The notes under the pieces were generated by a model. It had not been told where the DNA came from. It worked only from the letters and a program-made list of their open reading frames with translations, and ran no database searches. The position numbers and the translations under genes were made by a program. From Comamonadaceae bacterium (GTDB lineage Bacteria > Pseudomonadota > Gammaproteobacteria > Burkholderiales > Burkholderiaceae_C): a DNA stretch of 51,918 nucleotides. The DNA lies in NCBI GenBank assembly GCA_947450675.1, contig CANFWI010000020.1, positions 1 through 51,918 of the forward strand, given 5' to 3'. Positions 23,880 to 31,701 of the stretch are shown piece by piece; position 1 is the first letter of the stretch; each line of letters begins with the position of its first letter.

Positions 23880-23936
23880 ATGTGATTTTCACGTCCACTG
23901 ATGAAGTGGGCTCCATCCACTGTCTAGGAGATTTCT

Positions 23937-24359
23937 ATGGCTGCTCTCAAAGGCTCCAAAACGGAAGAAAACCTGAAGTCTGCATTCGCCATCGAAGCCC
24001 AGGCCAACCGTCGCTATCTGTACTTCGCCAACAAAGCCGACGTTGAAGGTCAGCCCGACGTGGCGGCTCTGTTTCGTTCCACGGCGGATGGCGAAACCGG
24101 GCACGCCCACGGCCACCTCGAGTGGCTCGAGAAGTGCGGGGACCCCGTCACGGGCATGCCTTTTGGCTCGACCCGTGACAACCTTGCATCGGCTGCCGCC
24201 AGCGAGGCACACGAGTCCAACGACATGTACACCGACATGGCCAAGACCGCCCGTGAAGAAGGCCATGACGACGTGGCCGACTGGTTTGAAACGCTGGCCA
24301 AGGCGGAAATCTCACACGCCAACCGTTACGCCAAGGCCTTGGCCGAACTGGTCGATTGA
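23937..24359 (+). CDS. Rubrerythrin-like diiron protein
   Basis: A 140-aa four-helix ferritin-like protein. The pattern AIEAQANRRYLYFANKAD, then DGETGHAHGHLEW, EAHESNDMY and AKAEISHANRY supplies the Glu/His ligands of a diiron site. The C-terminal rubredoxin domain of classical rubrerythrin is absent, so this is the short form often linked to peroxide detoxification. ATG 23937 follows TAGGAGATTTCT. It stands alone and converges with the next gene with an 8-base gap. Confidence 0.85.
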   Translation: MAALKGSKTEENLKSAFAIEAQANRRYLYFANKADVEGQPDVAALFRSTADGETGHAHGHLEWLEKCGDPVTGMPFGSTRDNLASAAASEAHESNDMYTDMAKTAREEGHDDVADWFETLAKAEISHANRYAKALAELVD

Positions 24360-24367
24360 TGTTTCGG

Positions 24368-25522
24368 TCAGTAGAAGCCTGGCAGCACAATGTCTGTGGT
24401 GTCGGGCCGCACCCAGCGCGGTGATTCGCGGGAGGTATCCATGCAACCGCCTTGCGCGTAAACGCCTTTGGGGTCGCGCAGGCGAAACATGCGTTGCGTG
24501 ATGCGTTCAATCTCGGCGGGCTGAGTCATGGTTTGGTCGACCCGTTGCGCGACTAATTTTTCATCCATCTGCAATTCACCGTTGGCATCTGGCGCGGTGC
24601 CGTTTCGCCATTGGTAAATGTCGACGCATTTGGAGGCGAGGGTGAAGGGTTGGTTGAGTTGCCAAAAATTCGAGAACTGCCCACCGCCCAAATAGAAAAC
24701 CCAAGACCCCTCAAAGCCCGCGACGTCGGATGACGCGTCATCCGGGTTGCGAAACCACACGCGGTCGCCCGGGATGTAATAACTGATCGGCAAGGGCGTT
24801 TCCATGCTGCCGGTTTCACGCAAAAAAACATCATGAAACCGGCCTGACATGACGGCTCGGGTTTCCCATTGCTTTTGCAGACCCGCCAACAAAGTCGGGT
24901 TGCTGATCTGGGCTTCTTGCGCGATGGCCAGCAGCAAGATGTATTCCGTCGCGCGGTAGCACGAGAACGAATAGAGCATGCCAGACGCCTCGGGCTGTGT
25001 GGCTTTGATGAGAGCTTCAATCAGCGACGAGCCGGGCCGCACGGTGAACCCGGTTTCTGCTTGGTAGGTCCAGCAATCATCGGGGCGCTCGGCTTCACTG
25101 GTGTGAAAGTTCAGCGAGGTTTTGCGGGCGGCTTGCACAATGAACTGCCGCATGCGGACGGCGGAGATCAGCTCCTCAGCGCTGGGAAAGCGCCAAGCCA
25201 CCGGACTGGCCAGTATGGTGAGCCAAATTTCGCGCGCCAAATCATCTGCGTTGTGGCGGCTTTGTAAGCTTGCACGTTCACACAGCTCAAAGCTGTTCAG
25301 GTCGGGCATCCAGGCGGCCATGCGTTCTTTTTTCAGGGCCCATTGCCATTCGCCTTGTGCCGCGTTGCACTCAAAGCCTTCAACATCCTCGCTCAAGCCC
25401 AAGGCGTGTAACTCTGCACTCACCATTTGACGCGCAACATCAGCCTTGCGCGGGTTGGTACTTTGGATGACGACTCCATGGCGGGTCTGGAGCTGCGCGG
25501 CGGACGATATGAAAGCGTTCAT
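24368..25522 (-). CDS. Tgl-like protein-glutamine gamma-glutamyltransferase homologue
   Basis: A 384-aa protein. By memory of Bacillus Tgl (spore-coat transglutaminase), several blocks align: AVRMRQFIVQAARKT with Tgl RMNIVAAAKT; MLYSFSCYRATEYILLLAI with FYAFECATAIVIIYYLALI, placing C188 at the catalytic Cys; and GDRVWFRNPDDASS then FEGSWVFYLGGGQF with GDCLYFKNPE then RGENVILLGEDKYF, placing E271 at the catalytic Glu. The Glu preceding the Tgl cysteine is replaced by Ser. There is an N-terminal extension of about 100 residues and a C-terminal tail. Start chosen at ATG 25522; a longer in-frame start at 25594 overlaps the upstream gene. Cross-linking activity is inference. Confidence 0.55.
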   Translation of the reverse strand: MNAFISSAAQLQTRHGVVIQSTNPRKADVARQMVSAELHALGLSEDVEGFECNAAQGEWQWALKKERMAAWMPDLNSFELCERASLQSRHNADDLAREIWLTILASPVAWRFPSAEELISAVRMRQFIVQAARKTSLNFHTSEAERPDDCWTYQAETGFTVRPGSSLIEALIKATQPEASGMLYSFSCYRATEYILLLAIAQEAQISNPTLLAGLQKQWETRAVMSGRFHDVFLRETGSMETPLPISYYIPGDRVWFRNPDDASSDVAGFEGSWVFYLGGGQFSNFWQLNQPFTLASKCVDIYQWRNGTAPDANGELQMDEKLVAQRVDQTMTQPAEIERITQRMFRLRDPKGVYAQGGCMDTSRESPRWVRPDTTDIVLPGFY

Positions 25523-25571
25523 GGGCAGTGATGAAACGAAAGAAAAAAGAAGCGGGCCGCCGCGGCTGGTT

Positions 25572-26708
25572 TCAGCGCCTACCGAGAACACCACGGAGAG
25601 CTCTTCGCCAAGGGGCCGTTGGGGACTCTACCCAACGATAGAAGAGATTAGCAGCCCATAGGCTGGCTGCCCATCCGGCAATACCCCAGCTTAAAGCAAC
25701 GCTTGCAGAACTGGTTTCTGGTGTGAAACCAAACCACGTGAATGCCGCATTGGTAAGCAGCAACACCGGAAAATGCATCAAAAACAACGCATAAGATTGA
25801 ACGCCCAAGGTGTGAACAGTGGTCTGAGTTTTGCTCTGATTGGCCTGCTGATGTGAGGCCGTTCCCCAGCCAGCCAACGTCAGGGCAACGCCGATGGCCA
25901 GAGCAATGCGCTCTCTGAAATCTATCGTCAACGCCAGTAACCCGACGGCGAGAGCCAAGACAAACAGGGTCTGTGCATACGCACTGGCCGGGGCTGCGGG
26001 TGTTGCGTTCAGCGGTTGACGACGCGCCCACCAGGCCAGGGCGCCGAGTCCATACGCGCCGAAAAAATACACCGCCCAATTGTCCAGCTCAACGTAGCGA
26101 TTGAACACCAGCAGCGACACCGTGCAAAGTGCGGCGACGGCTGTTTTCGCGCGTTTGCGCTGACCGCCGCCACTCAGCCACAGCATCAATGTCAGCAAGG
26201 CAAACAATTGGAAATCCATGGCCACATACCAGACGCCGGCAGACAAGGACTCTGTCCCTAAGATGCCTTGCAGCATGGCCATGTGAGCCAGCCACTGCCC
26301 CCAATTTGGGGCGGGTGCGGCGAGATCGGCTGTCAGCCAAGGGCGTAACCAGGCCATGCACAACATGACAACACACAGGGCGACCAGATAGGGCGGCAGT
26401 AAGCGGGCGTAACGTTTGAAGATCGCGGCACCGGGCGCACGCCAAGCGTCAGCGGACGCTGACAAGCCCCGCGCAGCCAAGTAGCCGCCGATCACAAAAA
26501 AGACCTGCACGGCGATGAGCCCATGCTCGTACAGCAAGCCCATCACATCAGGCAAGGCCGCATGCAGTGCCTGGGACACCGGCCCATAGACCGAAAAATG
26601 GTGCAAGACGATGAACTGTGCCGCCAAGGCTTTCAGCACGTCAAGCAAAGGGTAACGTGCTGCCGGCAGAACCGCCGTGCCCGGCATCGTCACCGCAGTC
26701 GAAGACAA
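25572..26708 (-). CDS. Acyltransferase-3 family membrane protein
   Basis: A 378-aa OafA/YrhL-like integral membrane protein. The conserved first helix (LDVLKALAAQFIVLHHF) contains the catalytic-type His of the family, and VQVFFVIGGYLAARG and the basic loop RYARLLPPYLVAL follow. About ten transmembrane segments are seen. Members transfer acyl groups to sugars, lipids or peptidoglycan at the membrane; the acceptor is unknown here. It lies immediately downstream of the cyanophycin synthetase gene in the same direction (21-base gap), so it may be co-transcribed with it, although no functional link is known to me. Confidence 0.85.
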   Translation of the reverse strand: MSSTAVTMPGTAVLPAARYPLLDVLKALAAQFIVLHHFSVYGPVSQALHAALPDVMGLLYEHGLIAVQVFFVIGGYLAARGLSASADAWRAPGAAIFKRYARLLPPYLVALCVVMLCMAWLRPWLTADLAAPAPNWGQWLAHMAMLQGILGTESLSAGVWYVAMDFQLFALLTLMLWLSGGGQRKRAKTAVAALCTVSLLVFNRYVELDNWAVYFFGAYGLGALAWWARRQPLNATPAAPASAYAQTLFVLALAVGLLALTIDFRERIALAIGVALTLAGWGTASHQQANQSKTQTTVHTLGVQSYALFLMHFPVLLLTNAAFTWFGFTPETSSASVALSWGIAGWAASLWAANLFYRWVESPTAPWRRALRGVLGRR

Positions 26709-26729
26709 AAGTGGGTCATCGGTGTCAGG

Positions 26730-29324
26730 TCAGGTGTTTGGCTCAGACAGCGTGCTCTGGCTGTCGTTGACCTGTTGCTGAATGTAGGCCAGCGCTGCTT
26801 CAACTTGGTCCACCAAAATCAGGCACAAGTCGCCCGGTGCCAAGCGCGCCAAGGCGGTGTCAATGGCCTTGAACTCACCCCGAATCTCTTGCACATGGCG
26901 TGTGCGTTCGGCACCGTCCAAACCTTCGCGCAACAGTTGCATCACTTCGCCGTCGCTGCGGCCGCGTTGGCAGGCGTCCTCGTACAGCAGCACGTCGTCA
27001 AAGGCGGTGCCCAGAATTTTGGTTTGGTCTCGAATGTCTTGGTCACGCCGATCGCCCGCGCCGCTGATCACCACCACGCGTTGCTTGGCGGGCATGTTGT
27101 CGACGGCGTTGACCAAGGCCTGAATGGCATCCGGGTTGTGGCCGTAGTCGGCAATCAAGGTGGCACCGCGGTAGTCAAACACGTTGAAACGGCCCGGCAC
27201 GCCTTGGATGTCGCTGATGAAAGTCGACAGACCGAGGGCGATGGTTTCCCAAGGCACATTGATGGCCCAAGCCGCAGCCACGGCGGCCATGACGTTTTCA
27301 GTTTGAAAGCCGATTTGGCCTTGCCGTGTCAGCGGCACTTCGGCCAAGGGAATGCGGAAAAACTTCTTGCCTTCTTGGGCCACCACATGGCCATTTTCTG
27401 TGTAGACCACACGCTTGCCTTGGGCCCGATGCGTGGCCAAAACAGCGCTGTGTGGGTCTAGCGCAAAGAAGGTCACGTTGCCGGGGCACATTTTGGCCAT
27501 CATGGCGACCGAGGGGTCGGCGGCGTTCAAAACGGCCATGCCGTCGCTCGCCACATTCAAGACCACCACGCGTTTGAGAACCGACAAGTCTTCCAGTGTG
27601 GTGATGTAGTTCAAGCCGAGGTGATCCCCCGAGCCCATGTTGGTGACGATCGCCACTTGGCAGCGGTCAAAGGCCAAGCCTTCGCGCAGCAAACCACCGC
27701 GTGCGGTTTCAAATACCGCCGCGTCGACGTCAGGGTGCATCAGCACATTGCGGGCACTGCGCGGGCCGCTGCAATCGCCGTCGTCGATTTGTCGGCCGTT
27801 CACATAGACACCATCGGTGTTGGTCATGCCGACCCGCAGCTTGTGCGCTTTGAGCAAATGCGCCGTCAAGCGCACCGTGGTGGTTTTGCCATTGGTGCCG
27901 GTCACTGCAATGACGGGAATACGACCGTCCTGACCGTCGGGATACAGCTGGTCGATGATGGCTTGACCGACCGCACGGCCCTTGCCAAAAGACGGGCTGA
28001 TGTGCATCCGCAGGCCCGGTGCGGCGTTGACTTCCACCACGCCGCCGTTTTGTTCTTCCAAGGGACGCAGCACCGACTCGCAGACCACATCGACGCCGCA
28101 AACGTCGACACCGACCATTTGAGCTGCCGCCACCACACGCGCCGCCACATCGGCGTGAACATCGTCGGTGACGTCGGTCGCGGTACCGCCGGTGGACAAG
28201 TTGGCGTTGTTGCGCAACACCACGCGACGACCTTGTTCAGGCACGCTGTCGGGGTCGAGCTCTTGCGACTTCAGGCAACCGATGGCGATGTCGTCGAACT
28301 TGATTTTGCTCAGAGAGGTCGAGTGACCTTCACCGCGGCGTGGGTCGGCGTTGACCTCGGCCACCAGCTCGCGCACGCTCAACACGCCGTCGCCCACCAC
28401 CAGCGGTGGTTCACGCCGTGCGGCTGCCACTAATTTGTCGCCGACCACCAACAATCGGTAGTCGCTGCCCGGCAGGAATTTTTCGACCAACACCTCGCCG
28501 TAGTAGGCGGCAGTGGCATAGGCTCGGTCGAACACCTCGCGTTCCACCACATTGACGGTGACGCCTTTGCCTTGGTTGCCGTCCAGCGGCTTGAGCACCA
28601 CGGGCAGGCCAATTTTTTGGGCAATCGCCCAGCCGTCTTCTAGGTCTTTGGCGGGCCGGCCCAGCGGGACAGGCACGCCAACGGCCAACAGCAAGGACTT
28701 GGTCAAGTCTTTGTCCTGCGCGATGGCTTCGGCAATGGCGCTGGTGCTGTCGGTTTCGGCAGCTTGAATGCGACGCTGCTTTGAACCCCAGCCGAACTGA
28801 ACCATGCTGCCTTCAGTCAGACGCCTGAATGGAATACCGCGAGCGATAGCCGCATCGACAATGGACCCAGTCGAAGGGCCTAAGCGCACAGCTTCGTCTA
28901 AGTCATGCAACTCGGCCAAGGCTTGATTCAAGTCGAACGCTTCTTGATTTTGTGCCGCAAGGCAGAGCTTTTCAGCCCAAGAAAAGGCCAGACGACCGAC
29001 GGCTTCTTCGGTGTACTGCACGACCACTTGGTAGACGCCGGTCTCTTCAGTCTGCGTGGTGCGGCTGAAGGTGACAGGGCAGCCGGCATGGGCTTGCAAA
29101 TCAAGCGTGATTTTTTCCAAGGCATTGGCCATGCTGGCTGGCTGGCCCGGATGCGGGCCGTCTAAGTGGCCTAAGGCCGGGAAAATGCGTCGCAATTCTT
29201 TTTCAAAAGCGCTGCCCGTCGGCAAGGCGCATTCGTCGGGGGTGCAGGTGACGATGGCCTCGATGCTGGTGTGGCGGCTCCACAAGTTGGGGCCCCGCAG
29301 TGCTCGAATTCTTGAAACTTCCAT
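26730..29324 (-). CDS. cphA: Cyanophycin synthetase, canonical form
   Basis: This 864-aa enzyme polymerises Asp and Arg into cyanophycin (multi-L-arginyl-poly-L-aspartate) using ATP. An N-terminal domain is followed by an ATP-grasp domain (about residues 210-470: DKDLTKSLL, LPVVLKPLDGNQGKGV, VVEVNAAPGLRMH), then a Mur-ligase-like domain with an intact P-loop (VTGTNGKTTTVRL, about 490) and DYGHNPDA. Both active sites look functional. It follows the second synthetase gene by 40 bases in the same direction. Together with the divergent ABC transporter and DUF1854 genes this is a betaproteobacterial nitrogen and carbon storage locus. No cyanophycinase gene is in the window. Confidence 0.93.
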   Translation of the reverse strand: MEVSRIRALRGPNLWSRHTSIEAIVTCTPDECALPTGSAFEKELRRIFPALGHLDGPHPGQPASMANALEKITLDLQAHAGCPVTFSRTTQTEETGVYQVVVQYTEEAVGRLAFSWAEKLCLAAQNQEAFDLNQALAELHDLDEAVRLGPSTGSIVDAAIARGIPFRRLTEGSMVQFGWGSKQRRIQAAETDSTSAIAEAIAQDKDLTKSLLLAVGVPVPLGRPAKDLEDGWAIAQKIGLPVVLKPLDGNQGKGVTVNVVEREVFDRAYATAAYYGEVLVEKFLPGSDYRLLVVGDKLVAAARREPPLVVGDGVLSVRELVAEVNADPRRGEGHSTSLSKIKFDDIAIGCLKSQELDPDSVPEQGRRVVLRNNANLSTGGTATDVTDDVHADVAARVVAAAQMVGVDVCGVDVVCESVLRPLEEQNGGVVEVNAAPGLRMHISPSFGKGRAVGQAIIDQLYPDGQDGRIPVIAVTGTNGKTTTVRLTAHLLKAHKLRVGMTNTDGVYVNGRQIDDGDCSGPRSARNVLMHPDVDAAVFETARGGLLREGLAFDRCQVAIVTNMGSGDHLGLNYITTLEDLSVLKRVVVLNVASDGMAVLNAADPSVAMMAKMCPGNVTFFALDPHSAVLATHRAQGKRVVYTENGHVVAQEGKKFFRIPLAEVPLTRQGQIGFQTENVMAAVAAAWAINVPWETIALGLSTFISDIQGVPGRFNVFDYRGATLIADYGHNPDAIQALVNAVDNMPAKQRVVVISGAGDRRDQDIRDQTKILGTAFDDVLLYEDACQRGRSDGEVMQLLREGLDGAERTRHVQEIRGEFKAIDTALARLAPGDLCLILVDQVEAALAYIQQQVNDSQSTLSEPNT

Positions 29325-29364
29325 GAGCAGGTTTTCCTGAAGTGAGTTCGGTGAGCGTCAGTGG

Positions 29365-31542
29365 TCAGTGCGATGCAGGGCTTTGACCAAAGCTCTTGGT
29401 GCCGGCACGAATCAAATCAGTAGGCACGCCCAAGGCCCAAGCCGTGGCAGCGGCGGCCAGAAGCTCGTCGCAGGTGAGGATTTGATCGCGGAAAAACTTG
29501 TCGATGGCGGGCAGTTGCCGGTTCAGCACATCGGTTTCGTGCGTGCCATGGGCCAAGATCAAGTGGCCCTTGCGCCAAAACGCCACACGACCGTCAGTGG
29601 CGCGGTGTTTCACCAAGTGCGGGTTGGTTTCCGATGCGGCATAAAAAATAACCTCGCCGTCGCAGTAGTCGGCCAAGGCCGCCACAGCGTCGTCTTGCGC
29701 ATTCAACACGGCAACGCCATCGGGCAGCACGACGTCGACTTGCGTGCGTGCCACGTTAGGCATTTGTTCATCGCTGTGGATGTAGAGGTTTTGCAAGCCG
29801 TCGGCTTTGGGCATGGCCGTGACCACGCCCACATGGCAGCGGTCGTAGGGCAGGCCTTCGGTCAAGACTTGGCGGGCGGTGGTTTCAAACACGGCCGCTT
29901 GGACCGCGCGGTTGACCAGCAAGCGCTGGGCGACTTCCCATGTCATGCCCTCGTGGTCTTGCAAGCAGCGTTGGCCAACAAACAAACCCTTGGCCGACGA
30001 CAAGCCGGTGCGCAGGCCTTGCAAGTGCAAAAACCAGCCAATCAAGTGGCTGGGGCCGGTGGTGTTTTCATGGCCGAGCAAGCCAACCACGGGGATGCGG
30101 GCGTTGCTGTCATTGGCAAACAAGTGGCTGGCAATCGCTTCACCGACCGGGCGAGCCGGGCCGGAGCCTGGCTTGAGGTGCATCAACAGGCCGGGTCCGG
30201 CGTTGACTTCCACAATGGCGGCGCCTTGGGCTTTCATGGGCTTGGAAATATCCTGGGCCACCAAGTCGACCCCGGCAATGTCCAAGCCGACGATGCGGGC
30301 AGCCAGGGCGACCAGTTCGGCGACGTCTGGGTGCACCAGATCGGTCACATCCATGGCCATGTTGCCGGTGCGCATGACCATCACGCTGCGGCCCAACTCA
30401 GGGATGGAGTCGCCGGTCAAGCCTTGGCGTTTCAGCTCCATCACGGCGGTCGGGTGCTCGTGCAGCCGGATCGTGTCCAACGGGAAGTCTTCTTCTTCGC
30501 CACGGCGCGGATCGGAGTTGATTTGGCTTTCGATCAAGGCTTGAACCGAGTGGACGCCGTCACCCACAATGCAGGCCACTTCGCCTTTGTTAGCCGCAAC
30601 GACTTTGCCGCCGACCACCAACAGGCGGTGTTCATCGCCCAAGATATGACGCTCGACCAAGACTTCGCTGCCTTCCGCCTCAGCCAACGCAAAGGCGGCT
30701 TCGACTTCGGCTTGGGTGTTCAGCTCCAGCGACACACCGCGGGCGTGGTTGCCGTCGACCGGTTTGACGCACACCGGCAAGCCGATGTCTTGCGCAGCCG
30801 ACCAAGCTTCTTGCGGCGACGCCACATTGCGACCTTCGGGCACGGGCACGCCGCAGTTGGCCAGCAAGCTTTTGGTCAGGTCTTTGTCTTTGGAAATACC
30901 TTCGGCAATGGCGCTGGTTTGGTCGGTTTCTGCGGTCCAAATTCGGCGTTGGCTGGCGCCGTAGCCCAGCTGCACCAAGTTGCCATCATTCAGGCGGATG
31001 GCCGGAATACCGCGTTCGGCAGCCGCGTTGACGATGCATGCGGTGCTCGGCCCGATGCACAGGCTGTCGACCATTTGGGTCAAATCGGCAATGGTCTGGG
31101 CGACTGGGTAGTCGCGGTCTTCGATGGCGGCCATGACCAAGTCGCGGGCGGCTTGCAAAGCGGCGCGGCTGACGGCTTCGTGTCGGGTGCGGATGACGAC
31201 TTTGTAAATACCGCGGACGCCGGCTTCGCGGGCTTTGCCGAAACCGGTTTGCATGCCGGCGCGGTTTTGCAGCTCAAGCGCCACGTGCTCCATGATGTGG
31301 CCGGGCCACGTGCCTTCTTCTAGACGCTTTAAAAATCCACCACGTTCGCCAACACTGCAGCGGTGTTCGACCAAGCCAGGCAGCAAGGCTTGTAAGCGCT
31401 GATTGAAGCCGGGCAGGGTGTCGGATGGGCAGTCTTCTAGGGCGCCAATGTCGATCCATGCTTCCATGACGGGGCGGTAAGTCCAAATATTGGGCCCGCG
31501 CAAATGCGTCATGCGTAGAAATTTGATGTCTTTAGCGCTCAT
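29365..31542 (-). CDS. Second cyanophycin synthetase with degenerate Mur-ligase P-loop
   Basis: A 725-aa paralogue. ATG 31542 is chosen because homology starts at FLRMTHLRGPNIWTYRP; the frame remains open further upstream into the divergent promoter region. The ATP-grasp half is intact (DKDLTKSLL, LPVCVKPVDGNHARGV, IVEVNAGPGLLMH). In the Mur-ligase half the P-loop GTNGKT is replaced by GLLGHENTTGPS (487-498), and the C-terminal part is about 140 residues shorter than in the neighbour. Loss of this site is known for CphA2-type enzymes, which join beta-Asp-Arg dipeptides. The same could apply here, or the protein may act with its partner as a complex. It is the first gene of the pair. Confidence 0.88.
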   Translation of the reverse strand: MSAKDIKFLRMTHLRGPNIWTYRPVMEAWIDIGALEDCPSDTLPGFNQRLQALLPGLVEHRCSVGERGGFLKRLEEGTWPGHIMEHVALELQNRAGMQTGFGKAREAGVRGIYKVVIRTRHEAVSRAALQAARDLVMAAIEDRDYPVAQTIADLTQMVDSLCIGPSTACIVNAAAERGIPAIRLNDGNLVQLGYGASQRRIWTAETDQTSAIAEGISKDKDLTKSLLANCGVPVPEGRNVASPQEAWSAAQDIGLPVCVKPVDGNHARGVSLELNTQAEVEAAFALAEAEGSEVLVERHILGDEHRLLVVGGKVVAANKGEVACIVGDGVHSVQALIESQINSDPRRGEEEDFPLDTIRLHEHPTAVMELKRQGLTGDSIPELGRSVMVMRTGNMAMDVTDLVHPDVAELVALAARIVGLDIAGVDLVAQDISKPMKAQGAAIVEVNAGPGLLMHLKPGSGPARPVGEAIASHLFANDSNARIPVVGLLGHENTTGPSHLIGWFLHLQGLRTGLSSAKGLFVGQRCLQDHEGMTWEVAQRLLVNRAVQAAVFETTARQVLTEGLPYDRCHVGVVTAMPKADGLQNLYIHSDEQMPNVARTQVDVVLPDGVAVLNAQDDAVAALADYCDGEVIFYAASETNPHLVKHRATDGRVAFWRKGHLILAHGTHETDVLNRQLPAIDKFFRDQILTCDELLAAAATAWALGVPTDLIRAGTKSFGQSPASH

Positions 31543-31701
31543 GGGTGACGCTACTCTGGGAGCGTTGACGGGTAACGATAGAATATCTTGATGATTGCGG
31601 CACTGGCAAAATTCTTCCGATAAACAGGGCGAATGGACAGTGTCCTGGCCGCTTTTTTTCTTAGCCGCCAACACATGTTGACTCTTGTTGCTTGAACCTT
31701 T

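Noticed and set aside
29368..31323. A 651-codon open frame on the plus strand opposite the second cyanophycin synthetase gene
   Set aside because: It is the antisense shadow of a GC-rich gene. The predicted protein is His/Gln/Gly-rich with no domain, and the other strand encodes a clear enzyme.
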